Below, one piece after another: positions 31,112 through 40,790 of a DNA stretch of 64,000 nucleotides. The position numbers and the translations under genes were made by a program. The DNA lies in contig JALIZF010001330.1 of the NCBI GenBank assembly GCA_029948255.1, positions 179,635-243,634 of the forward strand, given 5' to 3'. Within the stretch, counting starts at the first letter, position 1. Every line of letters starts with the position of its first letter. This DNA is from Telmatactis stephensoni (lineage: Eukaryota; Cnidaria; Anthozoa; Actiniaria; Isophelliidae). The notes under the pieces were generated by a model. The model saw nothing but the letters and a program-made list of their open reading frames with translations. It did not search any database and was not told the origin of the DNA.

Positions 31112-32530
31112 TTATGCCATTGTCGCACGTGGAATGCACGCAGCGTTCCATTCCTCCTTCGAGTTCATGCTCTTCTCTTTTTGTACTTCTCTAATGCATA
31201 CGGCTTCCATTATTTGCCTCGCCATGGCGTCATTTTGGTATGTTTTTCTAACATTCATTTTGAAGTCCTGGATGTTCCCATTGTGTTTCTGTCTGCAATG
31301 GTTCCATAGCGGTGATATCTGTTCTTTATTGTTAAGCGAGGTTTGGTGTTCCTTTCCTCGTGTGTATGCGTTTCGGGATGTTTCCCCTATGTATATGTCA
31401 TTACACGTGTTGCATCTTACTTCGTACACGATTTCGTTCTTGGAACAATCTCCGTTTCCATTTGATCTGCATACAAAACAATCTTCGCGCTGGCATCTTC
31501 TCTCTTTCATCGGGTTTGATCTCTGCAACAGGGATGCTAGTGATGCGCCACTTCTCTCGACCACTTTGATCTTAACCGCTGTTTTGTTTACTTCCTTCTG
31601 CAGTGTTTTCCTTAGCTCTTCGTTTTGTGTTGCTGGTACAAACATTATTGACTCGTATCCGCCTTTGCTATACCATTTTTCTCTCTTCTTCTTCCTTTCT
31701 TCTTCTCTTTCCGCCCTCTTCCATTCCCTTGGTCTATATAAAGGCCTCTCTCCGCTTCGGCTCTTACTCAGGATCTGCTTATATGCCGATAGGGCGGACC
31801 GCACGACTTCGTATCTGAACTGCTTGTCATACCCTGAATACTGCATTCTCAGTGTCATTTTTGATCCATGCTCTGCTACTCTTTCCCATGGTAGGTTAGG
31901 GCTACAGTTCATTAGTACTCGCAGAAATTCCTGTGTCAGAACGGTACGCTTCGTGGATCTAGACAACGCTGAGTCTGCATGTATCATTAGTTTCGAAGAC
32001 ACCTCCTTTGCATAATACTCATGCATGATGATCTGGTGCCCGTTGGGTTCTTCCTCTTCAATCCATACCTTTAGATCTAATATTGGTATCTTTCCATCTT
32101 CGTGGTTGGAGGGGAAATCCGTTTCTAGTTGTATTGACTCGTGTATGTCGTCTGCTATGATTTTAATCAGCTCCATGGTGCATTTGTCTTTCGACCCACT
32201 CTCACTTTCGCTTGTCGGTGTTCCCGTGGTGCCCGTGTTTACCTGCTCTAAGCTTGTTGTTGGGGTTCTGACAGCGATGTTTATGTCGTCTACGTATCTC
32301 TTATACAATCGCACGTCGAAACCCAGGCCTCTTAGTTTAGCGTTGAGTACCCAGTCCCACCACATCATAAAGACCTGGGCCACCACTCCGGTTAGTTCCA
32401 CTCCAATCGGTCCTCCTTTAGACTGTCGGCGCAACCTGTTGTCAAATGTGTATATGTGGTTCTTCATTATGAAGAGGAGTGCTATTCTGATGGCAGCTGT
32501 CAGGAGAGAGCGGCGCTCTCCGTGTGTGGA
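31112..32530 (-). pseudogene. Penelope-like reverse transcriptase with GIY-YIG endonuclease
   Basis: The frame is open for over 460 codons but lacks the RT N-terminus. It has LRRQSKGGPIGVELTGVVAQ and LYKRYVDDINIAVRT (catalytic YVDD), ILDLKVWIEEEEP, then a linker, a CQREDCFVCRSNG zinc-like motif, and VYEVRCNTCNDIYIGETSRN, the GIY-YIG endonuclease core as used by Penelope-like elements, with RGKEHQTSL and a late E. Both functions are on one protein, as is usual for the family. The first codons above 32,530 come from the fold-back and are not native. Many antisense frames here are shadows. Confidence 0.88.
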
Positions 32531-32629
32531 AAAGAAGAAGATTCGCCCCATGGGAACCCGCAAGAAGAGCTCCCACACACGGAGAGCGCCGCTCTCTCCT
32601 GACAGCTGCCATCAGAATAGCACTCCTCG
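32475..32629. repeat. Perfect 56-bp inverted repeat at the Penelope-like element 5' end
   Basis: Arms 32,475-32,530 and 32,574-32,629 are exact complements (left arm begins GAGGAGTGCTATTCTGATGG). The loop of 43 bp includes CCCCATGGG. The right arm is reverse transcriptase coding sequence in inverted orientation. It is followed directly by BEL sequence. Confidence 0.92.
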
Positions 32630-32783
32630 AAAGATACCAATTGTATTCGATTCATCGGCTGAATACGACGACGTATCCCTCAACAAAGAGCTGCTTTCTG
32701 GTCCAGACTTAGCTAACAGCCTGGTAGGAGTTCTGATCCGATTCAGAAGAGAAACAGTAGCAGTAATGTGCGACATTGAACAG
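32630..32783 (+). pseudogene. Stray duplicate piece of BEL reverse transcriptase
   Basis: It reads PIVFDSSAEYDDVSLNKELL then SGPDLANSLVGVLIRFRRET and VAVMCDIEQ, nearly the same as codons at 33,826-33,980 downstream. It lies upstream of the protease, out of the natural order, between the Penelope-like element and the protease. It must come from a second BEL copy or a partial duplication. Confidence 0.8.
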
Positions 32784-33177
32784 ATACCAATATTATAGGG
32801 TGTACGCCATCATCGACGATCAGAGTAACGCGTCACTAATAAGTAACGAACTAGCGGACCTGCTTGGAGCAACCGGCCTACCAGAGAAGTACTTCCTGTC
32901 GACCTGCTACAGCTCAAATGAGACAAAGTATGGAAGAAGAGTGTTCGGCGTTGTGGCAAGATCAGTGACGATCTACACGAATCAGACCTTCCAACCCTAG
33001 TCGAATGTGAGAATATCCCCAAGCGACAAACGAGAGATCCCAACTCCAGAGACGGCGAGGAGATTTCCTCACCTGAGAAGCATAGCGGATGAGATACCTG
33101 TCTTGGATCGTAATGCCACATCCACATTCTGTTTGGTCGTGACGCACCAGAAATGCTCAAAGTAAGAGCTTTTAAAA
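32784..33177 (+). pseudogene. BEL/Pao aspartic protease region (DUF1758-like)
   Basis: YRVYAIIDDQSNASLISNEL has the retropepsin DDQSN signature of BEL proteases (in place of the DTG of retroviruses). FSRV-like strands follow to VVARSV. Frameshifts then move to a frame with DLPTLVECENIPS and another with FGRDAPEMLKVRAFKNGPRG. Each part matches its expected place between protease and reverse transcriptase, so the region is decayed but complete in order. Confidence 0.75.
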
Positions 33178-34407
33178 ATGGACCCAGAGGAGCCCCCTGG
33201 GCCCAAAAAGCTCCTCCTAGGATGGACAGTGTCAGGACAAATGTGCCTCGATTTAGTGAACAAACCGATCCACATACGAACCAAGAAATCGGAGATTTTC
33301 AACGACGCTTTCGAACTGGAAAGGAGATCCGTCGCGCAACACAACAATGTCAAAGAATCGTCGCCGGCGTCAGTAGACAGCGCGGAGTGCGACATAGTTT
33401 CCTGTCCAAACAAAATCAAGGTCACCGACTACCTTAACCGATCTTACTCTGGATTTCTAAATAGCGATCTGTTTCACACGGAACCAGACGACAACAGTGT
33501 CGGTCTGTCGCAGGAAGACGTTAAATTCCTCACTATAATGGAAAACGGAATCAACAAGAACGAACTCGGCAACTGGGAGATGCCACTTCCCTTTCGGCGA
33601 GAAGGAGTTAGTATGCCCAACAACAGATCTCAAGCAACACAGCGCCTTAACAGCCTTTTGAGAACACTTAACAGGAAGCCTCAGATGAAACATGACTACG
33701 TTGAATTCATGAAGATCATCAACAAAGGCCACGCCTCACAAATCCCCACTAGCGAGATCGAAGCATCTGGAGGACAGGTGTGGTATTTACCTCACTTTGG
33801 AGTCTACCACCCCAAGAAGCCAACGCAAATTCGCGTTGTATTCGATTCATCGGCTGAATACGACGACGTATCCCTCAACAAAGAGCTGCTTTCTGGTCCA
33901 GACATGACAAACACTCTGGTTGGGGTCCTTATTCGGTTCAGAAGGGAAGGAGTCGCAGTGATGTGCGACATCGAACAGATGTTCCACTCTTTCCACGTCT
34001 GTCCTGAACACCGTAACTTCCTTCGCTTTCTGTGGTTCAAAGACAACGATCCTCAGAAAGCAATCGTAGAATACCGGATGAACGTCCATTTATTTGGTAA
34101 TGGTCCGAGTCCGGCCGTGGCTACCTTCGGTTTGAGGTAGACGGCCAATCACGGCGAGGAGTCCAACAAGCAAGTAAGGGAGTTTGTCACCAGGAACTTC
34201 TACGTTGACGACGGGCTAGCGTCTACCCCAACACCAGAGCAAGCCATCAGTCTCGTCAAAGAGACGCAATCCGTTCTCTCGGCCGCCAATCTACGACTGC
34301 ACAAGGTGGTCTCGAACTCGGTAGACGTGATGCAAGCGTTCCCGACAGCGGACAGGGCAAAAGATGTCCATGACCTAGACCTCACTAAAGACACCCTGCC
34401 TGCCCAA
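33178..34407 (+). pseudogene. BEL/Pao reverse transcriptase
   Basis: The frame reads KKLLLGWTVSGQMCLDLVNK, DVKFLTIMENGINKNELGNW, WEMPLPFRR, RVVFDSSAEYDDVSLNKELL (motif A region), VMCDIEQMFHSFHVCPEHRN and FGNGPSPAVATFGLR. A TAG at 34,138 interrupts, then TANHGEESNKQVREFVTRNF and YVDDGLASTPTPEQ (motif C, YVDD) to DLTKDTLPAQ. Apart from the TAG the frame is open. The protein continues after the foldback as RSLGVFWDLESD at 36,591. Confidence 0.88.
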
Positions 34408-34739
34408 TATGGATATCCATTCCTGCCAAAATTCTAAACATTTGGTCCTTTAGTCCAAACAATCAACTTTTCGGTTCAAACTCTTAATTCTTCAACCCAA
34501 ACATCCAATCCTTCGGTTCAAATATCCAATTCTTCGGTTCAAATATTCATTCTTTCGGTTCAAACATTCAATTCTTCAGTTCAAACTTTTAATCCTTCGG
34601 TTCAAACGTCCAATCTTTCAATTCAAATTCTCAATCCTACAGTTCAAGCTCCGATTTTTCTATTCAAACATTATTTTCTTCATTCAAACTCGTAGTCTTC
34701 TAATTCTAACATTCAAATATTCAATCCAAAATTTCGAAT

Positions 34740-34917
34740 CGCACGACGTTTGTCAAACGCGATGTTCGTCAAACGCGACGTTCGTCAGACACGACATTCG
34801 TCAAACACACGTTCGTCAAACACGACGTTCGTCAAACACACGTTCGTCAAACACGACGTTCGTCAAACACGACGTTCGTCAAACACGACGTTCGTCAAAC
34901 ACGACGTTCGTCAAACT
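34740..34917 (+). repeat. 16-bp tandem array in the left arm (11 units)
   Basis: Units of GTTCGTCAAACACGAC with small variants and some 15-bp units. The right arm carries six units of the complement (36,150-36,250). Units have no spacer, so this is not a CRISPR array. Confidence 0.9.
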
Positions 34918-35700
34918 TCGAAGCCTAGCACTAGTACACTCGACGTAATCTCGTGCAGGAAGACCGGGAATGAGCATTTCTTGCCTATTCTATCTCATTA
35001 AAATGGCGGGTGTTGACAATTTCGTTACATATTTATTATCAATAATTAGTGATACGAAAGAAAAACTCAACACGTTACAACACCAAGAAGATATAAATAC
35101 TTAAATCTGTGGCTGGAATATTTAATCCAAACAATTCTCAACACTGGCGTTGATATTCCTGGTGTTGTGGGCACAATCGAACAGGTTGTAGCCATCTTGA
35201 AGGAATTTGCCGACTCAAATCAGCCTTCAGATGTGATGTGTAATAGATGAGGGAGACCTGCATTCATCATAAAAGCGGAACAGTTTACCTTTTTAGTGGA
35301 AAACTAAAATGCACTTTTGCACTTTTACAAGTATCGATGTGCTCTTCCTATTTCAGAAGTTCATTTTGATAGCAAAAAACATAATTGCATATTAAAGTTT
35401 TAACTTTAAAAAGTTACTTTGGTACTTTTGTCAATAAGTAAATTATTACTAAGTAGGTCCCTACTTCTGCCATCTTAAATAATATCCTTTTCACACACAC
35501 TGGCAAAAAATTAATGTTTATCATATAATTATTTATAAAATACCTATATTTCTTAATTTCGAAAATTTGTTCTTTTCACTAGTGTAAATAACATGTTCTT
35601 TTCACTAGTGAAAAGATCGTTACCATGGTTACTTGAGCGCATTTCAAGACAGATAGTTTGTGGTCTCTTGATTTGATTTCGCGCACCCATGTAATGTCCT

Positions 35701-36069
35701 CTATTTATTACCTGATATACTGATTCCGAACTTAGACATTCTTCTTTCAATTGTCCTGATGGACACACCCAGAATCTTGCTTATCTGTGGAACGGTAAAA
35801 CCGTTTTCCACTAAAAAGGTCAACTGTTCCGCTTTTCTCCCTCGTCTATTACACATCACATCTGAAGGCTGATTTGAGTCGGCAAATTCCTTCAAGATGG
35901 CTACAACACCAGGAATATAAACGCCAGTGTTGAGAATTGTTTGGATTAAATATTCCAGACGCAGAATTTAAGTATTTACATCTTCTTGGTGTTGTAACGT
36001 GTTGAGTTTTTCTTTCGTATCACTAATTGTTGATAACAAATATGTAACGAAATCGTCAACACCCGCCAT
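35701..36069 (-). pseudogene. N-terminal exon of an integrase-type transposase, helix-turn-helix
   Basis: ATG 36,069 (minus) begins MAGVDDFVTYLLSTISDTKE; a TAA interrupts after EDVNT, and the same frame goes on as ILRLEYLIQTILNTG, KEFADSNQPSDVMCNRRGRK and AEQLTFLVENGFTVPQISKI then LGVSIRTIERRMSKFGISIS. The last part is a clear helix-turn-helix. In my recall this opens a family of long proteins with a retroviral-type integrase core in cnidarians and fish. A GGTAATAAA at the end looks like an intron donor. The catalytic part is absent. The left arm carries a worse copy of the same segment. Confidence 0.55.
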
Positions 36070-36590
36070 TTTAATGAGATAGAATAGGCAAGAAATGCTC
36101 ATTCCCGGTCTTCCTGCACGAGATTACGTCGAGCTAGTGCTAGGCTTCGAAGTTTGACGAACGTCGTGTTTGACGAACGTTGTGTTTGACGAATGTAACG
36201 TGTTTGACGAATGTCGTGTTTGACGAACGTCGTGTTTGACGAACGTCGTGCAATTCAAAAGTTTGGATTGAGTATTTGAATGTTAGAATTAGAAGACTAC
36301 GAGTTTGAATGAAGAAAATAATGTTTGAATAGAAAAATCGGAGCTTGAACTGTAGGATTGAGAATTTGAATTGAAAGATTGGACGTTCGAACCGAAGGAT
36401 TAAAAGTTTGAACTGAAGAATTGAATGTTTGAACCGAAAGAATGAATATTTGAACCGAAGAATTGGATATTTGAACCAAAGGATTGGATGTTTGGGTTGA
36501 AGAATTAAGAGTTTGAACCGAAAAGTTGATTGTTTGGACTAAAGGACCAAATGTTTAGAATTTTGGCGGGAATGGATATCCATAGCCCAA

Positions 36591-37455
36591 CGCTCCCTTG
36601 GAGTCTTCTGGGACCTTGAAAGTGACAGCTTCACTTTCCGAGTAACGCCAGCAGAGAAACCTTTTACGCGTAGAGGAGTTTTGTCCGTCGTTAATTCGGT
36701 GTACGACCCCCTAGGTCTAGCAGCACCCATCGTAATAACTGGAAAGAAGCTCCTACAGCAGCTTGTCGCAATGGGGAAACAAACGGACACCAAGGTCGCA
36801 CCACTCGGATGGGACGACCCCCTGCCAGAGAAGCTAATGGGCCAATGGCAAAGATGGAAAGATGATCTGAATGACCTCGAAGATGTTTCAGTCCCAAGAT
36901 GCTACAAACCCAAAGACCTTGGAAGCGTTAGGAGGGCAGAGCTACATGTATTCTCTGACGCGAGTCAAGATGCTGTAGCAGCTGCAGTATACCTCCGCAT
37001 CTTCAATCAAAACGACGATGTCTCCCTGACACTCGTATATGGGCAAGCCAAAGTGGCACCCATACGGTCGACAAGCATCCCACGCCTGGAGTTGTGCGGC
37101 GCTGTGATGGCAACACAGGCAGTAAAGAAGGTCCTGATGGAGCTGGACATGGAGGTGTCTGAAGTCGTGTACTACACCGATTCGCAAGTAGTTCTGGGTT
37201 ACATCACAAACGAAAGGAGACGATTCTACGTCTAAGTAGCAAACCGAGTCCAGGTCATAAGAAGCCTTTCATCACCAGACCAATGGAGATATATCGAGAG
37301 TGAAAGAAACCCAGCCGACCAAGCTACACGTGGAATTCATGCGAAAGACCTTCAGCAGTCGTCATGGCTGAACGGTCCGGATTTCCTCAAAACTTTGGAG
37401 AAAAAACTCCTGACTCCATGTGCTCTTCAAACGACGCTAAGACTCAAGTTACATT
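36591..37455 (+). pseudogene. BEL/Pao RT end and RNase H (one stop)
   Basis: From 36,591 the frame reads RSLGVFWDLESDSFTFRVTP, VNSVYDPLGLAAPIVITGK, RAELHVFSDASQDAVAAAVY, STSIPRLELCGAVMATQ and VVYYTDSQVVLGYI. A TAA follows RRFYV (37,233), then VANRVQVIRSLSSP, SERNPADQATRG and WLNGPDFLKTLEKKL. These are the connection and RNase H of BEL/Pao with all catalytic acids (D-E-D). The frame fades near 37,455 where the LINE begins. The integrase is missing. Confidence 0.85.
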
Positions 37456-37498
37456 GACGTAAGGTAAACAATGAATAGATAAAAACACTGACTAATAA

Positions 37499-39904
37499 TT
37501 AACTGATAGGTGAGCTTGAGTACATGATTACATAAGAATTAAATCGAATAGATGTGGTAACGCAACACATATTTATAAACTTTTTAGGATGGTATTGTCT
37601 AGTTCTTCTTTGTTTAGTTTGGACGTAGAATGGCAGTCTCAGTTCTGTGAGGTTGTTGACAATTTTATACATCATGATCAATCTTGCTTGCTTTCTTCTT
37701 TGCTGTAATGTAGACCATTTCAATTCATCCAATATTCTTGTCACTGTTCCTGGGGACCTTGCATAACACCCTTTGGCGAACCGTGCTGCTCTACGTTGTA
37801 CCCCTTCTATGCTAGTGATATGTTTCTGCAGATGGGGATCCCATATGCAGCTGGCATATTCTAGTTTTGGTCTTACTAGAGCAAAATAGGCTCGCTCTTT
37901 CACCTCCATGGGGCATTTACCCAGATTGCGTCTAAGGAAACCAAGTGAACGGTTGGCTTGCCCTACTATTTCAGATATATGATTGTTCCAATTTAATTTG
38001 TTATCTAATTTGATGCCGAGATATTTGTGATGCTTGACTGATGTCAGCTGCTTGTTATGGAGAGAGTAGTGATAATCAATAGGGTTATGGCTGCGATGAA
38101 TGCAAAGAATCGAGCATTTGTCGGCATTAAAGCCCAATTGCCACTTTAATGACCATTCACCAAGTTTTGTGAGATCTTCCTGGAGGGCTGCAGCATCTGC
38201 ACCTTCGCCAATAACTCCGTAAAGAATGCTGTCGTCAGCAAAAAGACCAAGATCTGACTTAGTATTGTTGCCAATATCATTGATATATATCAAGAACATT
38301 AACGGCCCGAGGACAGTGCCCTGAGGAACTCCTGATGTTACTTTGGAAATGGACGAAGACTCACCATTTACAACGACTGTTTGGGATCGTTCAGTTAGCC
38401 ATGTTCTAAGCCAGTCTTTCAAGTTCCCTCGTATTCCATAATAGTCCATTTTACCAAGTAAGCGCTGATGTGGCACGGTGTCAAACGCCTTTGTGAAATC
38501 TAATAACAGGAGGTCGGTTTGTTTTCCATGATCAAGATTCCTAGCGACTTTCTCAACGTCAGTGATAAGCTGTGTCTCGCATGAATAACCTTTGCGGAAT
38601 CCATGTTGATAATCAACAAGCAGTTTTAGAGCGTCAAAATGACCCATTATATGGTGAAAAATAATATGTTCGATGGTTTTACAAATTACTGATGTTAATG
38701 AAATTGGTCTGTAGTTGCTGACATGCCTTTTGTCTCCTTTTTTAAATACAGGTATGACATTGGCCTTTCTCCAGTCACTGAGGACTTGTCCCAACTTCAC
38801 TGAGGTGTCAAAAATGAAGCAAAGATACGGTGTGATCTCTTCAGCCGCTTCTTTTAGAACCCAGCTTGAGATTTCATCAGGGCCAATGGCTTTCTTTGTG
38901 TCGATATTCTTTAACAATTTCTTTATCCCTTGTACATCAAATTTTATTGGAGGAATTTGTGGATGTACCACTCTCACCTAAAGTGGGTATACTGGAGAAG
39001 TCTTCGTTGGTAAACACTGAGCTGAACTGGTTGCTAAAAAGTTCTGCTTTTCGGGCGTTATCCACTATTTCAGTATCATGACATTTTATGACACCAATTC
39101 CAACATGATCTTTTTTGATGGATTTGATATACGACCAAAACTTTTTGCCAACTGAGAAGGCTCCATTTGAATTTTTTGGTTGTTCAAGAAGACCAAGAAC
39201 ATATTCATTATGCACCTCTTTGAGCTTTAACTTAACAGATTTACGTAGATCTTTGAATTGATTCCAATCTTGCTCATTTTGGGTCAATTTCGCTCTATTA
39301 TAATAACGTTTTTTCTTACGAATCATTGTTCTTAGTTCAGGGGTAAGCCAGGGTATATTCCATCTTCCACTTATCAACTTAGTAGGTATGTGCTTTTGCA
39401 CAACTGTTAGAATGATGCTTTTGAAGGACGACCAGATATGTTCAATGTTCTTTTGAGTTGAATTTAATGTCATAAAATCATTCCATGCATGCTTTATGTC
39501 TCTCTTTGTATCTGCTTTACTGTAGATGAATATTCTTATAGGCTTTTTTCTTGGTTGTTCGGCCTTTGAGTTCAGCTCAGTTATCAATGCATTATGATCA
39601 CTCATACCATCTTGCACTTGGATATTACGAATAAGACTTGGACAGGTAGTAAATACTAGGTCGAGTATATTGCTTCCTCTTGTGGGTTGGTTCACATGTT
39701 GGGTAAGAGAGTTAAAATTTATTAAATCAACCATTGCCTCGTTAACTTCTAAGCCATACTGTGGATTGGTTTTGATGGAGATTTTGCTTTCATTATCTTT
39801 TGCGTCCCATTCAATGTGAGGCAAGTTGAAGTCTCCAGTGATGAGTATATTCGGAATGCTATTTGTAGTTGTAACTCAGGCCAGCACTTCATCTAACTTG
39901 TAAA
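37499..39904 (-). pseudogene. LINE ORF2: endonuclease end and reverse transcriptase
   Basis: After the solo LTR the frame resumes IYKLDEVLA, a TGA, VTTTNSIPNILITGDFNLPH, IEWDAKDNES and MSDHNALITEL (EN motifs GDFN and SDH). A linker runs to FSSIPTLGES, then a frameshift near 38,975. The reverse transcriptase has RKANVIPVFKKGDKRHVSNY, LLLLDFTKAFDTVPHQRLLG (motif A), TSGVPQGTVLGPL (B) and GLFADDSILYG (C), then CSIWD-like thumb ASCIWDPH. It ends at 37,499. One stop and one shift outside the LTR make it barely decayed. Confidence 0.88.
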
Positions 39905-39909
39905 TTGGT

Positions 39910-40109
39910 TGTTGAGACTATAAAAACACTGTTGAGTTAACATTAGAGATCCCAGCCCAATAGGGGACTGGGACGAGACTGATTGGGAGAGAGATAAGAA
40001 CACATGGAAAAGACTAGTAGAGAGAGAGAGAGAGAGAGAGAGCTCAGAGTAAAGAGAGTTTGTTTTGTAAGCTCGATTAAAGATTATCGGTCAGAAACGA
40101 GTCAGACCA
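39910..40109 (+). mobile_element. Solo LTR, 200 bp, with TTGGT 5-bp duplication
   Basis: TTGGT at 39,905-39,909 and 40,110-40,114 flank TGTTGAGACTATAAAAACAC...GAGTCAGACCA, with TG...CA ends. Inside are a TATAAAAAC box near 39,920, an AG microsatellite (40,018-40,042) and ATTAAAGATTAT near the end. Size, ends and 5-bp duplication fit an LTR retrotransposon reduced to one LTR by recombination. Confidence 0.88.
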
Positions 40110-40776
40110 TTGGTTCAGGGCTTGAAGTGGGTTGTCTATAAAAACACCCTTTTAGCAAGGGTTTACACCCTGCCAGCTGAATATTACACCACACAGCCTC
40201 AACACCATCTCTCTGAAGAGATTTGTTCTCTGATATAACATTTGGACCACCAGCTATCAATACTCCTCCGCCATTATTTCCTGGCCTGTCTCTCTGGAAT
40301 ATCTCATAATTTTTAAGGCCAAGTTCCGCGTCGCAAATGTTGTTATTCAAATGAGTCTCGGTAGCATTAATGATGTCAGGTTTGTATTCATCAAGTAGTG
40401 AAATTAATTCAAGACGTTTCTCCTTGCTTCTGAGGCTACGGCAGTTTACAGTGAGTAATTTCAGTTGTTTCCTCGTTACATTACCTCTTGGACCGGGGTT
40501 GAGCTCGATATCGCCACTTGAAAGAATAATAAGTAGCAGAAACCTTTTGGTGAAGGACTTGTTACGCATCGGGCTATTGAAGCTTCGAGTAGTTGAACGT
40601 AGAAATGCTTCAAATCCAACCAAAATCGACTCGGTGCTACTAAATAAAATATTCGAACAGTAATTTGGATATTTCAACTTGCTTGCTGAATGAATTTCTT
40701 GGTATTTCCTGATACGGTTACACAGGAATAACGCCAAGAAAATAATTATTAGCGGAGCACGTTTTCCACCGGCCAT
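40110..40776 (-). pseudogene. LINE ORF2 N-terminus: 2A-like motif and endonuclease start
   Basis: From ATG 40,776 the protein starts MAGGKRAPLIIIFLALFLCN, a hydrophobic segment. Then LLLIILSSGDIELNPGP: the D-I-E-x-N-P-G-P core is the 2A ribosome-skipping motif, which is known from the N-termini of CR1/L2 LINEs of sea urchin and other invertebrates. The endonuclease follows at once with LLTVNCRSLRSKEKRLELIS and NATETHLNNN, then RDRPGNNGGGVLIAGG, to FYRQPTSSPEP, where the solo LTR cuts in. The upstream MSNCFFKTP extension is probably not native. Confidence 0.85.
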
Positions 40777-40790
40777 CTTGGTCAGGTCCC

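Larger units (their letters stand above)
30830..32629 (-). mobile_element. Penelope-like element (5'-truncated) with terminal fold-back
   Basis: Minus-strand element: 5' end near 32,629, coding to 31,112, 3' UTR to about 30,830. The UTR includes AGAAGGCGAAACGCGTACG (complement near 30,944-30,962), a motif I recall near the 3' ends of cnidarian Penelope-like elements. The 5' end is a 56-bp perfect inverted repeat, suggesting inversion during insertion. It abuts BEL/Pao reverse transcriptase sequence at 32,630, so it landed in or next to that element. Confidence 0.75.
34408..36584. mobile_element. Foldback transposon, 2,177 bp, with exact 6-bp target duplication
   Basis: GCCCAA at 34,402-34,407 and 36,585-36,590 is the duplication. 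The element starts TATGGATATCCATTCCTGCC and ends in its near complement. Inverted arms are 34,408-35,306 and 35,804-36,584. Each arm has a run of TTC-GTT-CAAA type words, then a 16-bp tandem array (11 units on the left, 6 on the right), then unique sequence that includes the start of a transposase-like gene. The loop (35,307-35,803) continues that gene on the minus strand. Excision with one duplication restores the BEL frame. Confidence 0.9.
32630..37455 (+). mobile_element. BEL/Pao retrotransposon body, 5' and 3' incomplete, with nested foldback
   Basis: Parts in order: a stray RT piece (32,630-32,783), protease (about 32,790-33,170), spacer and RT (33,178-34,407), the foldback insertion (34,408-36,584), RT end and RNase H (36,591-37,455). 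No LTR is seen. The right end is cut by a minus-strand LINE. It is a copy of a different subfamily from that at 12-14 kb. Confidence 0.8.
37456..40790 (-). mobile_element. CR1/L2-type LINE with 2A-like peptide, near full length, split by a solo LTR
   Basis: Minus-strand element from the ATG region near 40,776 to about 37,456. It has a single ORF2 with N-terminal hydrophobic segment, 2A-like motif, endonuclease and reverse transcriptase. A 200-bp solo LTR (39,910-40,109) interrupts the endonuclease. It joins BEL DNA on the right side of its 3' end and a plus-strand gene at its 5' end. Confidence 0.85.

Noticed and set aside
31134..32015. Long plus-strand open frames (293 and 257 codons) at 31.1-32.8 kb
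   Set aside because: They are the antisense of the Penelope-like reverse transcriptase; their composition (Ser, Phe, Leu runs) is that of a shadow frame and no start or motif supports them.
34740..34917. CRISPR-like array
   Set aside because: The 16-bp units have no unique spacers, are mirrored in the other arm of a foldback element, and the genome is animal.
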